Assembly: GCA_905221325.1 (NCBI GenBank) | Contig: CAJNCS010000002.1 | Coordinates: forward strand, 1 to 64,000 | From: a bacterium | Lineage (GTDB): Bacteria; Bacillota; Bacilli; Lactobacillales; Streptococcaceae | Direction: 5' to 3' | DNA length: 64,000 nt | Shown: piece by piece, positions 38,563 through 48,695 of the stretch | Position numbering within the stretch: the first letter of the stretch is position 1 | How the letters are laid out: every line of letters begins with the position of its first letter | Translations under genes and position numbers: made by a program | Notes under the pieces: generated by a model | Seen by the model: the letters and a program-made list of their open reading frames with translations, nothing else | What the model was told of the DNA's origin: nothing | The model's database searches: none

Positions 38563-40005
38563 CTAGTTTTCTTTCAACTTGGCCAATTCTTGTGCAAGTA
38601 GTTTAAGGGCAACTTGTGGGTTGGCTTGCCCTTTGGTTGCCTTCATGAGGAAGCCTGTGAAGGCCTTGTCTGCGTTGCGTTTACCTGATTTGAAGTCAGC
38701 AACAGCAGCTTCGTTATCCGCAAAGACTTGGTGGATAATTGGAATCAAGATAGCTGGATCTGAGATTTGCACCAAGCCAGCTTTTTCCACGTATTCACGC
38801 GCGCCACCGCCATTTTTAGCCAGATGGACAAAGACTTTCTTGGCAATCTTAGAGGAGATGGTACCATCTTCGATGATGGCAATCATTTCAACCAAGTTTT
38901 CTGGTGTCAATTCGATTTGTTCTAGTGTTTTGCCTTCAGCATTCAAGAACTGAGCGACTTCGCCTTGGAGCCAGTTAGAGACTTGTTTGGCATCGCCACC
39001 GAGGGCAACAGCTTTTTCAAAGAAGTCAGAAGTGACTTTGTTTGTCGTCAACTGGCTAGCATCGTAGTCTGACAAGCCAAGCTCAGATACGTAGCGCGCA
39101 CGGCGTTCTTTTGGAAATTCTGGCAATTCTGTTCGCATTTCCTCAATCCACTCATCTGAGATTTCAAAGAGTGGTAGGTCTGGTTCTGGGAAGTAGCGGT
39201 AGTCTGCAGCACCTTCCTTAACACGCATGAGGATAGTTGCCTTGTTAGCTTCATCGTAACGGCGTGTTTCTTGACGAATTTGACCACCTGAGCGCAGGAT
39301 TTCAGCTTGACGTTGGACTTCGTACTCAAGACCTTTGCGGACATTTGAGAAGGAGTTCAAGTTCTTCAACTCAGTCTTGGTACCGAATTTTTCTTGTCCA
39401 TAAGGACGAAGGGAGATGTTGGCATCCACACGCATAGAACCTTCTTCCATCTTAACGTCTGAAATGCCAGCGTACTGGATGACTTCCTTGAGAGCAGTTA
39501 GATAGGCATAGGCTTCTTCAGGAGAACGCATGTCCGCTTCAGATACAATCTCAATCAAAGGCACCCCTTGGCGGTTGAGGTCAACATAGGAGTAGCCATC
39601 TGTACCGTGGGTGTTTTTACCAGCGTCTTCTTCCAAGTGTGCGCGTTCGATACCGATTTTCTTGGTCGTACCGTCTTCTAGCTCCACTTCAATCCAGCCG
39701 TTGTAGCCGATTGGCTCATCAAACTGAGAAATTTGGTAGGCTTTTGGATTATCAGGATAGAAGTAGTTCTTGCGGTCGAAGTGCATCTTTTTGTGGATGT
39801 CCATGTTAAGAGCAAGAGCTGCCTTGATACCAGCATCGACAACCCCTTTATTGAGAACTGGCAGTACTCCTGGGAAAGACCAGTCAATCACGTTGGTGTT
39901 GGCATTTTGGTCATTTCCAAAGTGGGCAGAAGTAGGTGAGAAGATTTTTGAATTGGTGTTGAGCTCTACGTGGACTTCAAGTCCAATGACTGTTTCAAAG
40001 TTCAT
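38563..40005 (-). CDS. gatB: Asp-tRNA(Asn)/Glu-tRNA(Gln) amidotransferase subunit B
   Basis: The kinase/transamidation subunit of GatCAB, which makes Gln-tRNA(Gln) (and Asn-tRNA(Asn)) by amidating mischarged tRNA. It has 480 residues: [22 protein letters not shown] at the start, [13 protein letters not shown] [12 protein letters not shown] near 45, the conserved [23 protein letters not shown] near 75-97, [14 protein letters not shown] near 120, and a C-terminal YqeY-like tRNA-binding domain ending in [17 protein letters not shown]. Its start shares a base with the gatA stop. Confidence 0.96.
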   Translation of the reverse strand: MNFETVIGLEVHVELNTNSKIFSPTSAHFGNDQNANTNVIDWSFPGVLPVLNKGVVDAGIKAALALNMDIHKKMHFDRKNYFYPDNPKAYQISQFDEPIGYNGWIEVELEDGTTKKIGIERAHLEEDAGKNTHGTDGYSYVDLNRQGVPLIEIVSEADMRSPEEAYAYLTALKEVIQYAGISDVKMEEGSMRVDANISLRPYGQEKFGTKTELKNLNSFSNVRKGLEYEVQRQAEILRSGGQIRQETRRYDEANKATILMRVKEGAADYRYFPEPDLPLFEISDEWIEEMRTELPEFPKERRARYVSELGLSDYDASQLTTNKVTSDFFEKAVALGGDAKQVSNWLQGEVAQFLNAEGKTLEQIELTPENLVEMIAIIEDGTISSKIAKKVFVHLAKNGGGAREYVEKAGLVQISDPAILIPIIHQVFADNEAAVADFKSGKRNADKAFTGFLMKATKGQANPQVALKLLAQELAKLKEN

Positions 40006-41471
40006 TAGTTATCACCTCCAAAAATCACGGGTTGTTGTTTGTGGTAGTCTGTTGTTGCTTCAAAGGCAGCAGCAGCTTGGTAAATGGTTTCCTCAGAGTA
40101 CTTAGGACCGATCAATTGGAGACCGACAGGTAGACCTTGAGCAAATCCAGCAGGGATCGAAATTCCTGGGAGACCTGCCAAGTTGACAGGGATGGTCAAA
40201 AGGTCAGCCAAGTACATGGCAACGGGGTCATGGTTGAGTGAGTCTAAATCATAGGCAACGCTTGGAGCAGTTGGTCCCAAAATCAAGTCGTAATCCGCAA
40301 AGACTTTTTCGAAATCTTGGATGATGAGGGTACGGACTTGTCCAGCCTTCTTGTAGTAGGCGTCGTAGTAACCTGATGAAAGGCTGAAAGTACCTAGCAT
40401 GATACGGCGTTTCACTTCTTCACCGAAACCTTGGCTACGGCTGTTGACATAGATTTCATCAAGATTCGTCGCATCTTCTGCACGATAACCGTAACGGATA
40501 CCGTCAAAGCGTTGCAAGTTTGAGGATGCTTCTGATGAAGCGATAATGTAGTAAACGGCAACACCGTATTTAGAGTGAGGAAGGCTGACTTCTTCAACGA
40601 TGGCACCGAGTTTTTCAAAGTGTTTAGCGGCGTTCAGGATAGTTTCCTTAACCTCTGGGGCAATTCCTTCACCAAGGTATTCCTTAGGCAAAGCAATTTT
40701 CATGCCCTTGATGTCTTGCCCGATTTTTGAAGTAAAGTCGGCGATGTGGACAGGAGCAGAAGTAGAGTCTTTAGCATCTTCGCTAGCAATCGCGTTGAGC
40801 AAGAGGGCATTTTCCTTAACAGTAGGAGCAAAAGGTCCAATCTGGTCTAATGAGCTACCAAAGGCAATGAGACCGAATCGAGAAACTGTTCCGTAGGTAG
40901 GTTTGAGACCAACAATCCCGTTGAAGGCAGCAGGTTGGCGGATGGAACCACCAGTATCAGAACCAAGTGACAAGCGGACTTGCCCTGACGCTACAGCTGC
41001 AGCAGAACCACTTGATGAACCACCAGGAACCTTGCTGTGGTCCCAAGCGTTTTTAGTGGCACCGTAGTGAGAAGTTTCACCTGATCCACCCATGGCAAAC
41101 TCGTCCATGTTGGTTTTCCCAACGACAATCATACCCTTGGCTTTTGCATTGGCAACGGCTGTTGCATCAAAAATAGGCTCGTAGTTGTAGAGCATTTTTG
41201 AGGCTGCAGTTGTGAGAATACCGTCAGTAGAGATGTTATCCTTAACAGCCAGCGGAATTCCTGAAAGGACATTATCCACGTCAATTCCTGCTTGGTCAAT
41301 GGCTTTGGCTTGGGCAAGAGCTTGCTCCTCAGCGATAGTGACAAAAGCGTTGATAGATGTCTCGCGAGACTTAATATCTTCAAGTGTAGCTTGGGTCAAT
41401 TCAGTTGCTGAAATCTCCTTAGAGACAAGGAGATTGTGCAACTCTTCAATAGTTTTATGATTAAAAGTCAT
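40005..41471 (-). CDS. gatA: Asp-tRNA(Asn)/Glu-tRNA(Gln) amidotransferase subunit A
   Basis: The glutaminase/amidase subunit, 488 residues. Amidase signature catalytic triad: Lys in [10 protein letters not shown] near residue 77, cis-Ser in [13 protein letters not shown], and nucleophile Ser in [16 protein letters not shown] near 176. Ammonia is channelled to GatB. One-base overlaps with gatC and gatB show tight operon coupling. Confidence 0.97.
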   Translation of the reverse strand: MTFNHKTIEELHNLLVSKEISATELTQATLEDIKSRETSINAFVTIAEEQALAQAKAIDQAGIDVDNVLSGIPLAVKDNISTDGILTTAASKMLYNYEPIFDATAVANAKAKGMIVVGKTNMDEFAMGGSGETSHYGATKNAWDHSKVPGGSSSGSAAAVASGQVRLSLGSDTGGSIRQPAAFNGIVGLKPTYGTVSRFGLIAFGSSLDQIGPFAPTVKENALLLNAIASEDAKDSTSAPVHIADFTSKIGQDIKGMKIALPKEYLGEGIAPEVKETILNAAKHFEKLGAIVEEVSLPHSKYGVAVYYIIASSEASSNLQRFDGIRYGYRAEDATNLDEIYVNSRSQGFGEEVKRRIMLGTFSLSSGYYDAYYKKAGQVRTLIIQDFEKVFADYDLILGPTAPSVAYDLDSLNHDPVAMYLADLLTIPVNLAGLPGISIPAGFAQGLPVGLQLIGPKYSEETIYQAAAAFEATTDYHKQQPVIFGGDN

Positions 41472-41773
41472 TAGGCATCTCCTCCATCGTCTAGGATAGC
41501 TGGTACCTTGATATAGTAGTTTTCTTTTTCAGGTACGTTTTTAAACAAGCGATCACGGTCTGTTCCTTCTTCGGCCACATCAGGGCGGAGTACAGTCTTG
41601 CGGTCAGCCATGGTCGTAGTAGGTGCGACACCAGTTGTGTCGACTTCGCCTAGCAACTCAACCATATCTACAATCTTAGACAGGGTGGTCGCAAAGGCAG
41701 CAGTTTCTTCTTCAGAGAATCTTAATTTTGAAAGATTGGCAACGTGTGTTACCTCTTCTTGCGTAATTTTCAT
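41471..41773 (-). CDS. gatC: Asp-tRNA(Asn)/Glu-tRNA(Gln) amidotransferase subunit C
   Basis: A 100-residue stabilising subunit that wraps GatA and GatB. The ATG at 41773, after AAGGATGCAAG, gives the expected start [20 protein letters not shown]; a longer frame extends upstream with no sensible start signal. The C-terminal segment [30 protein letters not shown] is typical. First gene of gatCAB. Confidence 0.94.
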   Translation of the reverse strand: MKITQEEVTHVANLSKLRFSEEETAAFATTLSKIVDMVELLGEVDTTGVAPTTTMADRKTVLRPDVAEEGTDRDRLFKNVPEKENYYIKVPAILDDGGDA

Positions 41774-41866
41774 CTTGCATCCTTTCGTGAAATGATGATT
41801 TTTAGTCTGTTCTATTTTACCATATTTTCCTATAAATAAGGGAGCCAAACTGAAAAGAAATAGAAA

Positions 41867-41895
41867 TTGAAAAATCGCTTTTAATTCGCTATAAT
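41867..41895 (+). promoter_or_regulatory. Promoter of the YwaF-type gene
   Basis: TTGAAA (41867-41872), 17 bp, TATAAT (41890-41895). Confidence 0.82.
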
Positions 41896-41937
41896 GGTTA
41901 AACTAGAAAAAGAAAAAATAAGAGTTAGGATAAAAAT

Positions 41938-42630
41938 ATGTTCCATCAATTTATCACCAGAACTCAGACGGTCCCTCCTCCCATTCCGCTTTTTTGGTAT
42001 GGGGTTATGATGCTTCTTTTAGTGCTTTGTATTTATGGGGCGCTTGCTTATCACAAGAATCCACGCTTTGTTTACTTGTTTAAGGGGATTCAGATCCTCC
42101 AGTTATTAGTACTTTATAGTTGGTATGTTGGTTTTGGCATTCCCTTTTCTAATAGCCTTCCTTTTTATCATTGCCGTTTGGCGATGTTTGCGGTGGTTTT
42201 CTTGCCAGATAAATGGCGGAGCAAGCAATATTTTGCCCTCTTAGGAGCAAGTGGAGCGGTCTTTGCTTTGGTTTACCCCGTTTTTGACCCCTATGATTTC
42301 CCCCATATTACCAGTTTTTCATTTTTGATTGGCCACTATGCCCTTCTTGTGAATTCCTTGGTTTACTTGATGAATCACTATGACAAGACCTTGCTCAAGA
42401 AATATATGATTGTAGCCTATACCTTTATCCTCAACCTCTTTCTAGTTGGGGTTAATCAGGTGACGGGTGGAAATTATGGTCTCTTAAGGGATACACCGTT
42501 TATCTCGAATGCTCCTCTATGGCTAAAGTACCTCCTTGTGTCGGCCATCCTCTCACTGGCTCTGGTTCTCTTTGATATCTTGTTCAAGAAACGGTGGAAA
42601 AAGAGAAATCAGGTGAAATCTATACTCTAG
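41938..42630 (+). CDS. YwaF/TIGR02206-type integral membrane protein
   Basis: A 230-residue membrane protein with about six or seven hydrophobic segments. It fits the YwaF family (TIGR02206): after the first helix comes the conserved FSNSLPFYHCRLAMFAVVFLP near residue 65-85, with His and Cys in the HCRLA patch. Later HYALLVNSLVYLM near 125-137 and NQVTGGNYGLLRDTP near 170 are also typical. No function is established for the family. It has its own promoter and is divergent from gatC. Confidence 0.72.
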   Translation: MFHQFITRTQTVPPPIPLFWYGVMMLLLVLCIYGALAYHKNPRFVYLFKGIQILQLLVLYSWYVGFGIPFSNSLPFYHCRLAMFAVVFLPDKWRSKQYFALLGASGAVFALVYPVFDPYDFPHITSFSFLIGHYALLVNSLVYLMNHYDKTLLKKYMIVAYTFILNLFLVGVNQVTGGNYGLLRDTPFISNAPLWLKYLLVSAILSLALVLFDILFKKRWKKRNQVKSIL

Positions 42631-42654
42631 CTTGCCTTTTCATCGGATGAGCAA

Positions 42655-42683
42655 TTGAAAAACTCCCCAAAATCCGATATAAT
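42655..42683 (+). promoter_or_regulatory. Promoter of prfC
   Basis: TTGAAA (42655-42660), 17 bp, TATAAT (42678-42683). A leader of about 85 nt precedes the ATG. Confidence 0.82.
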
Positions 42684-42773
42684 GAAGAGTTGAAAGGAAT
42701 GGTAAAATTTAATGTAAACATCATTCTTAGCTACTGAAACAACTAAAAATAGAAAATCAAAGAAAGAGAACTT

Positions 42774-44318
42774 ATGACTATTCAAGAAGAAATAAAGAAA
42801 CGCCGTACCTTTGCCATCATCTCTCACCCGGACGCCGGGAAAACAACTATCACTGAGCAGTTGCTCTACTTTGGGGGCGAGATTCGTGAGGCTGGTACGG
42901 TTAAAGGGAAGAAAACAGGGACTTTTGCCAAGTCTGACTGGATGGATATCGAGAAACAACGTGGGATTTCGGTCACGTCATCTGTTATGCAGTTTGACTA
43001 CGATGGCAAGCGCGTGAACATCCTCGACACACCAGGACACGAGGACTTCTCAGAAGATACTTATCGTACCTTGATGGCGGTGGATGCTGCCGTCATGGTT
43101 GTGGACTCTGCCAAGGGTATCGAGGCCCAAACCAAGAAATTGTTTGAGGTTGTGAAACACCGTGGTATTCCCGTCTTTACCTTTATGAACAAATTGGACC
43201 GTGACGGTCGTGAGCCGCTGGATCTCTTGCAAGAACTAGAAGAAGTCCTAGGCATTGCGAGTTATCCAATGAACTGGCCAATCGGGATGGGGAAAGCCTT
43301 TGAAGGATTGTATGACCTCTATAACCAACGCTTGGAGCTCTACAAAGGAGATGAGCGTTTTGCCAGTCTGGAAGAAGGGGACAAACTCTTTGGAAGTAAC
43401 CCATTTTATGAGCAAGTCAAGGATGATATTGAGCTTTTGAATGAAGCAGGAAATGAGTTTTCGGAAGAAGCCATTCTTGCAGGTGACTTGACACCGGTCT
43501 TCTTCGGTTCAGCTTTGACTAACTTTGGTGTGCAGACCTTCCTTGAGACCTTCCTCAAGTTTGCTCCAGAACCTCATGGTCACAAGAAAACAGACGGAGA
43601 AATTGTTGATCCTTATGACAAGGACTTCTCAGGATTTGTCTTTAAAATCCAAGCCAACATGGACCCTCGTCACCGTGACCGTATTGCCTTTGTCCGTATC
43701 GTTTCGGGTGAGTTTGAGCGTGGGATGAGTGTTAACCTGCCTCGTACTGGGAAGAGTGCCAAACTGTCTAATGTGACTCAGTTTATGGCGGAAAGTCGTG
43801 AAAATGTAACCAATGCTGTGGCAGGTGATATTATCGGGGTTTACGATACCGGTACTTATCAAGTTGGGGACACTTTGACAGTTGGAAAAAACAAGTTTGA
43901 ATTTGAACCACTGCCAACCTTTACACCTGAGATTTTCATGAAGGTTTCAGCCAAGAACGTCATGAAGCAAAAATCTTTCCACAAGGGGATTGAGCAACTG
44001 GTGCAAGAAGGAGCTATCCAGCTTTATAAAAATTACCAAACAGGGGAGTACATGCTAGGAGCTGTGGGACAACTCCAGTTTGAAGTCTTTAAACACCGCA
44101 TGGAAGGCGAGTACAACGCGGAAGTGGTCATGAGCCCAATGGGTAAAAAGACGGTTCGTTGGATCAAGCCAGAGGACCTAGACGAACGCATGTCTTCAAG
44201 TCGAAACATCTTGGCCAAAGATCGTTTCGACCAACCTGTTTTCCTCTTCGAAAATGACTTTGCCCTCCGCTGGTTTGCGGATAAGTATCCAGATGTAGAG
44301 TTGGAAGAGAAGATGTGA
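42774..44318 (+). CDS. prfC: Peptide chain release factor 3
   Basis: A translational GTPase that recycles RF1/RF2 after termination. It has 514 residues: G1 [18 protein letters not shown] near residue 18, the switch segment [15 protein letters not shown] near 60, G3 [17 protein letters not shown]4 [15 protein letters not shown] near 135, and a C-terminal RF3 domain with PDVELEEKM at the end. GVRT-type effector and SSRN features distinguish it from EF-G. AAAGAGAAC precedes the ATG. No clear terminator follows; instead the hairpin array begins within 10 bp. Confidence 0.96.
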   Translation: MTIQEEIKKRRTFAIISHPDAGKTTITEQLLYFGGEIREAGTVKGKKTGTFAKSDWMDIEKQRGISVTSSVMQFDYDGKRVNILDTPGHEDFSEDTYRTLMAVDAAVMVVDSAKGIEAQTKKLFEVVKHRGIPVFTFMNKLDRDGREPLDLLQELEEVLGIASYPMNWPIGMGKAFEGLYDLYNQRLELYKGDERFASLEEGDKLFGSNPFYEQVKDDIELLNEAGNEFSEEAILAGDLTPVFFGSALTNFGVQTFLETFLKFAPEPHGHKKTDGEIVDPYDKDFSGFVFKIQANMDPRHRDRIAFVRIVSGEFERGMSVNLPRTGKSAKLSNVTQFMAESRENVTNAVAGDIIGVYDTGTYQVGDTLTVGKNKFEFEPLPTFTPEIFMKVSAKNVMKQKSFHKGIEQLVQEGAIQLYKNYQTGEYMLGAVGQLQFEVFKHRMEGEYNAEVVMSPMGKKTVRWIKPEDLDERMSSSRNILAKDRFDQPVFLFENDFALRWFADKYPDVELEEKM

Positions 44319-44325
44319 TTCAGTA

Positions 44326-44700
44326 AGTCTACTTGATTGCATAGCAATCTAAGTAGACTACGGCAAGCCCTATTAGACTTGCCTAACTACCTCACTAACT
44401 GAGTTTTACAAATGGAATCGATTTGTAAAACTCAGTGTCGTAATCTAACAATCGGTAACTGCTATGGTGGCTTACCTAAACGCTTCACTAGGAAAAATCC
44501 ACGAATATTATCGATTCGTGGATTTTTCCGTCGTAACTACGTTTTACAAATCGATTTCATTTGTAAAACGTAGTGTCATAGTTCAGGAAATTTATTTGTT
44601 TGTGTAACAATCTAAGTAGCTAACGCCAAGTTTCTATGGAACTTGACTAGGCGCTCCACTAGCAAAGTTTTACGAATATAATCGATTCGTGGATTTTTTC
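44326..44700. repeat. Array of hairpins with 16-bp stems and 7-nt loops after prfC
   Basis: The gap from 44319 to 44734 holds no gene. Three hairpins have perfect 16-bp stems and 7-nt loops: 44398-44436 (arm ACTGAGTTTTACAAAT), 44491-44529 (arm GGAAAAATCCACGAAT) and 44536-44574 (arm ACTACGTTTTACAAAT). A fourth inverted repeat lies at 44326-44359 (AGTCTACTT with AAGTAGACT, plus GATTG with CAATC). A fifth, at about 44666-44700, keeps only the inner 6 bp and the 7-nt loop; its left arm resembles the first type and its right arm the second. Between hairpins a spacer recurs in degenerate form (CAATCTAAGTAG at 44346 and 44609; CTTCACTAG, CTCACTA, CTCCACTAG before arms). I do not recognise the family. 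Confidence 0.85.
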
Positions 44701-44734
44701 ATATAGTAAAGGTAATTGAAGTCAAAGGTAAATT

Positions 44735-44780
44735 AAAAACCCCAGAGAAATCATTGTATGTGAATTCTTCTGAGGTTTTT
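44735..44780 (-). terminator. Terminator of the aromatic-acid-exporter-like gene
   Basis: On the minus strand AAAAACCTCAGAAGAA pairs imperfectly with TTTCTCTGGGGTTTTT across a 14-nt loop and ends in T residues. Confidence 0.7.
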
Positions 44781-45734
44781 CTAGTTTCCATATTTTTGAT
44801 AAAAATCGACCTTGACCTGAATGAAGGTTTCGGCTTCGCGTAGTAGTTGCAGGAGGGTGGCACGGGTCTCAAACTCCTCGCGTGTTTTCGGGAGACTCCG
44901 ATTGCGGAAGACTTCCAGATAGCGTTCGATGTCATCGAGTAAGTCATAAGCAGGATTGGCCTGGCTTAGCTGGGCAGCAATCTTAGCAAAGAGCTGGGCT
45001 AAGATCAAACTTTCACTGGCGGCTAGGTGACAAGTATTGATCTGCTGGGCCATATTTCGCAGGATACGACTTTGCCGTTGTCTCATCTCAAAGTAGTGGA
45101 TATGGTAGTCCGTCTGGTGAAAGAGGTGATCCGAGTAATCCAAATAAACTAGCTTGAGGGCTTCATCGAGGAGCTCATCTAATTCGTCAACGAGTTGGGC
45201 TTGATTGCGTCCGTCTCCTCTTGACAGATAGTATTTAAAGCGAAGCAGGATGTCTTTTAACTTTTCTTCGACCTGAAGGTGGTAGCTGCGAATGGCCTTT
45301 TCCCGAGAAGGCATATAAAGGTTGACCAACAGAGCAAAGCTTGTTCCGATGAGAAAGAGGAGTACTTCATTGAGCAAGAGTTCTGGAGAAGTAGACTCCT
45401 GTACCAAGAGATGACCTACCAAGACACTGCTAGGGGTGATGCCAATTTCCCACCCCATTTTATAGGCTAGAGGCACATAGAGAGCCAGATAGAGGCCCAG
45501 ACTCCAGATGTGATAACCTGTCAGTTGAAAGGATATAACACCGATAGCGAGCGCTAGGAGCATGGAAAAGAGGCGGTTACGTGCCAATTTCAGTGTGCTT
45601 CGGCGCGTGTCGGATAGGCTTAAGAGGGCGATAATGCCAGCTGAAACAGCTGAAGACAAATCTAAAAAATAAGCTAGAAAACAAGCGAGACAGGTTGCTA
45701 AGATTAGTTTTGTCGTACGTTGGGTGATAGACAT
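44781..45734 (-). CDS. Aromatic acid exporter / FUSC-like membrane protein
   Basis: A 317-residue protein whose first 140 residues form about five or six membrane helices (TKLILATCLACFLAYFLDLSSAVSAGIIALLSLSDT, and LGLYLALYVPLAYKMGWEIG). A long soluble helical C-terminus follows (from about 145, MPSREKAIRSYHLQVEEKLKDILLRF). This is the layout of ArAE_1 plus ArAE_1_C proteins, related to fusaric-acid/aromatic-acid efflux proteins. Substrate is unknown. It lies downstream of sstT on the same strand, separated from it by a hairpin. Confidence 0.75.
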   Translation of the reverse strand: MSITQRTTKLILATCLACFLAYFLDLSSAVSAGIIALLSLSDTRRSTLKLARNRLFSMLLALAIGVISFQLTGYHIWSLGLYLALYVPLAYKMGWEIGITPSSVLVGHLLVQESTSPELLLNEVLLFLIGTSFALLVNLYMPSREKAIRSYHLQVEEKLKDILLRFKYYLSRGDGRNQAQLVDELDELLDEALKLVYLDYSDHLFHQTDYHIHYFEMRQRQSRILRNMAQQINTCHLAASESLILAQLFAKIAAQLSQANPAYDLLDDIERYLEVFRNRSLPKTREEFETRATLLQLLREAETFIQVKVDFYQKYGN

Positions 45735-45763
45735 GAGAATTTCCTATAATACTAGAATAAGAG

Positions 45764-45796
45764 TATAAAAGACAAGGCTTGGAAGACTTGTCTTAA
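45764..45796 (-). terminator. Terminator of sstT
   Basis: AAGACAAG (45769-45776) and CTTGTCTT (45787-45794) form a stem; read on the minus strand it is followed by TTTTAT. Confidence 0.75.
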
Positions 45797-45801
45797 AAAA
45801 T

Positions 45802-47007
45802 CTATTTTTTACGTGCAGACGCGTACTCAGCTACTGCTGTGAAGAGAACATCGGTAGAAGAGTTTAGGGCAGTTTCGCAGGAGTCTTGAACGACACCGAT
45901 GACAAAACCAACTCCGACTACTTGCATAGCAACATCGTTTGAAATCCCAAAGAGACTACAAGCGACGGGAATGAGGAGGAGTGATCCACCAGCGATTCCA
46001 GAAGCTCCGCAGGCAGAAATGGCAGCGACGACACTGAGCACAAAAGCTGTACCAAAGTCGACAGAGATTCCTAGAGTATTGACTGCAGCTAGAGTGAGAA
46101 TGTTAATGGTTACGGCTGCGCCAGCCATGTTAATAGTGGAGCCAAGGGGAATAGAAACAGAATAGGTATCTGGATTGAGTCCTAGATCTTGGCAGAGTTT
46201 CATGTTTACAGGAATATTAGCAGCAGAACTACGAGTAAAGAAAGCTGTAATTCCACTGACACGCAAACATTTAAAAACAAGAGGGTAGGGATTTTTTCTC
46301 ATAAAGAGAAAGGCAATGAGGGGATTGATGACAAGGGCCACAAAAGCCATAGTTGCAATCAAGAGTCCTAGCAAAATTCCGTAGTTAGCAAGGCTGGTGA
46401 TTCCTTTATCAGAGATGGTCTTGAAGACCAAGCCCATAATTCCGAAAGGAGCCAAATTGATAATCCATTCCACAATCTTGGAAGTTACTCCTGCCATGGT
46501 TTTGAGCAATTCCTTACTGTTTTTGCTAGCTTCCCTCATAGCAAGTCCAAAGACAACAGCCCATGATAGGATCCCGATATAATTAGCTTGGACGATAGCG
46601 TTTAGGGGATTGTCCACGAGATTCAGTAGGAGGTTGCTGAGAACTTGACCGATGCCGTCTGGTGGGGCAATCTCTGTGCTCGCACTGCTGAGAGTAATCT
46701 GGACCGGGAAGAGAAAACTAGCCAGTACAGCAATCAAGGCAGCTGCAAAGGTACCGAGTAGATAGAGAAAAATAACGGTCTTCATATTGGTATCTTGCCC
46801 TTTTTGATGTTGTGAGAGGGCATTTGCGACGAGGGTAAAGACCAAGACAGGAGCGATGGCTTTCAGACCCCCAACGAATAGGTCACCGAGAATGCCGAGC
46901 CCCGACAGATTAGGAAAAAGTAGCCCTAGAGAGGCTCCCAGAAGCATGCCGATTAGGATACGTTTGATGAGGCTGGCCTTGTTCCAGGCTCGAATGATTC
47001 TTTTCAT
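45802..47007 (-). CDS. sstT: Serine/threonine:sodium symporter SstT
   Basis: A dicarboxylate/amino-acid:cation symporter family (glutamate transporter fold) protein of 401 residues from the ATG at 47007, which has GAAGGAG 7 nt before it; a TTG further upstream would swallow that site. The start is [28 protein letters not shown]. Other landmarks are [45 protein letters not shown] in the substrate-binding hairpin region near 255-300 and [22 protein letters not shown] near the end, both typical of SstT. It imports Ser/Thr with Na+. Confidence 0.92.
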   Translation of the reverse strand: MKRIIRAWNKASLIKRILIGMLLGASLGLLFPNLSGLGILGDLFVGGLKAIAPVLVFTLVANALSQHQKGQDTNMKTVIFLYLLGTFAAALIAVLASFLFPVQITLSSASTEIAPPDGIGQVLSNLLLNLVDNPLNAIVQANYIGILSWAVVFGLAMREASKNSKELLKTMAGVTSKIVEWIINLAPFGIMGLVFKTISDKGITSLANYGILLGLLIATMAFVALVINPLIAFLFMRKNPYPLVFKCLRVSGITAFFTRSSAANIPVNMKLCQDLGLNPDTYSVSIPLGSTINMAGAAVTINILTLAAVNTLGISVDFGTAFVLSVVAAISACGASGIAGGSLLLIPVACSLFGISNDVAMQVVGVGFVIGVVQDSCETALNSSTDVLFTAVAEYASARKK

Positions 47008-47128
47008 AATAGTCTCCTTCAAAATGTATTGTTTATGATTATAGTATAAATATGCCGTTGAGGCAAGTCTTTTTTTGAGATTGGGGGAATATCGGAATAT
47101 TTATGAGGGATTTGAACGGGATGATTTG

Positions 47129-47137
47129 TGGTATAAT
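47129..47137 (+). promoter_or_regulatory. Extended -10 promoter of the mscS-like gene
   Basis: TGG followed directly by TATAAT (47132-47137); AAGGAG and the ATG at 47156 follow closely. Confidence 0.6.
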
Positions 47138-47155
47138 ACTAAAAAGGAGTTTTGT

Positions 47156-47716
47156 ATGCAAGAATTTTTTCAACGTTATCTTGATAAATTGGATGTAACA
47201 ACTGTATTAGAGAATGTCTTGACCAAGCTGATTTCTCTTTTGATTTTGTTTCTGTTATTTTATATAGCTAAAAAGATGCTTCATGCGACTGTACGAAAGA
47301 TTGTCAAGCCCTCGCTTAAATTTTCAAATCGGGATGCTGGCAGACAGAAGACCATTTCTCGTTTGCTTGAAAATATCTTTAACTATACCCTTTATTTCTT
47401 TTTAATCTACTGTATCTTGTCCATTTTAGGATTGCCAGTTTCCAGCCTCCTTGCTGGGGCAGGAATTGCTGGGGTTGCCATTGGGATGGGGGCACAAGGC
47501 TTTCTATCCGATGTCATCAACGGCTTTTTCATCCTCTTTGAACGCCAGCTCGATGTGGGCGACGAAGTGGTCCTCACAAATGGTCCTATTACCGTATCTG
47601 GAAAGGTTGTCAGTGTAGGAATTCGTACGACCCAACTTCGCAGTGACGACCAAGCCCTTCACTTTGTTCCTAACCGAAATATCACTGTTGTTAGCAACTT
47701 CTCTCGTACAGAGTAG
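47156..47716 (+). CDS. Small MscS-type mechanosensitive channel
   Basis: A 186-residue protein with two N-terminal transmembrane helices (LISLLILFLLFYIAKKM and YTLYFFLIYCILSILGL) and the MscS pore helix (SSLLAGAGIAGVAIGMGAQGFLSDVINGFFILFERQLDVGDEVVL) at about 95-140. It then ends after the beta domain (RSDDQALHFVPNRNITVVSNFSRTE), so the C-terminal alpha/beta cage of longer MscS proteins is absent. It should open under membrane tension to relieve hypo-osmotic shock. The ATG at 47156 follows AAAAAGGAG; an in-frame start 27 codons earlier would include the promoter. Confidence 0.85.
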   Translation: MQEFFQRYLDKLDVTTVLENVLTKLISLLILFLLFYIAKKMLHATVRKIVKPSLKFSNRDAGRQKTISRLLENIFNYTLYFFLIYCILSILGLPVSSLLAGAGIAGVAIGMGAQGFLSDVINGFFILFERQLDVGDEVVLTNGPITVSGKVVSVGIRTTQLRSDDQALHFVPNRNITVVSNFSRTE

Positions 47717-47738
47717 GTCTGCTATTTTGGCAGATTTG

Positions 47739-47747
47739 TGGTACAAT
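47739..47747 (+). promoter_or_regulatory. Extended -10 promoter of the corA-like gene
   Basis: TGG followed by TACAAT (47742-47747), 27 bp before the ATG. Confidence 0.5.
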
Positions 47748-47773
47748 AGAAAGAGTTTGGTAAAGGAGAGAGT

Positions 47774-48682
47774 ATGCTATTTGTAGAGAAAAAACTAGGT
47801 CATGATTGTACTTGGATAGACCTTGATGTGGACAAGATTAAAAACATGGAAGATCTTTCTGACGTCTATGGATTGGACAAGGAAACCATCGAATATGCTC
47901 TAGATAGAAATGAACGAGCCCACATGGATTATAACCGTGAAACGGGGACGGTAACCTTCATTTATAATGTTCTTGATTTAGAAAAAGACAAGGAATATTA
48001 TGAAGCGATTCCGATGACCTTTATCGTTGAAAAGCAACGACTGATCACAATTAGTAATCACAAGAATACTTATGTGATTAAACGCATGGCAACCTACCTT
48101 GAAAGCCATGAAATTATTTCAATCTACAAATTTCTTTTTGCCAGTTTAGAGATTATTAGTAATGCTTATTATCCAGTTATTGAAGAGATGGATAAAAGTA
48201 AGGATGAAATCAGTGCACTTCTTCGTCAAAAAACAACTAAAAAAAATCTCTTTGCCCTTTCTGACTTGGAAACCGGTATGGTTTACCTGACAGCTGCTGC
48301 CAAACAAAATCGTCTCCTCTTGGAACATATCCAAGGGCATGCTCTTTATCGCAATCTTAATGAGGTAGAAAGAGAGCAGTTTGACGATGCTATGATTGAA
48401 GCCCATCAGTTGGTTTCAATGACAGACTTAATATCTCAAGTCTTGCAACAACTCTCAGCCTCTTACAACAACATCCTAAATAATAATTTGAATGATAATT
48501 TGACAACTTTGACAATTATCTCAGTCTTGCTAGCTATCCTTGCGGTTATTACAGGATTCTTCGGAATGAATGTTCCTTTACCGTTTGCAGATGAACCGAA
48601 TGCTTGGATTTATATTTTGATAGCTAGTCTCATTTTATGGGCAGTCTTAGCCCAATGTTTAAAGAAAATTGCTAGAAATTAA
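47774..48682 (+). CDS. CorA-family magnesium/divalent cation transporter
   Basis: A 302-residue protein with a large cytoplasmic N-terminal domain, a long stalk helix region, and two C-terminal transmembrane helices. The first ends in the signature GFFGMNVPLPF (GMN filter near residue 268), followed by WIYILIASLILWAVLAQC and a short basic tail. It forms pentameric channels for Mg2+ or related ions. AAAGGAG precedes the ATG. It leads directly, 13 nt on, into yqeG and may share its transcript. Confidence 0.92.
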   Translation: MLFVEKKLGHDCTWIDLDVDKIKNMEDLSDVYGLDKETIEYALDRNERAHMDYNRETGTVTFIYNVLDLEKDKEYYEAIPMTFIVEKQRLITISNHKNTYVIKRMATYLESHEIISIYKFLFASLEIISNAYYPVIEEMDKSKDEISALLRQKTTKKNLFALSDLETGMVYLTAAAKQNRLLLEHIQGHALYRNLNEVEREQFDDAMIEAHQLVSMTDLISQVLQQLSASYNNILNNNLNDNLTTLTIISVLLAILAVITGFFGMNVPLPFADEPNAWIYILIASLILWAVLAQCLKKIARN

Positions 48683-48695
48683 AAAAGGAGCCAGA

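Noticed and set aside
44326..44700. Hairpin array considered as a CRISPR array
   Set aside because: The repeats are not identical, spacing is irregular, spacers are themselves related, and there are no cas genes in the window.
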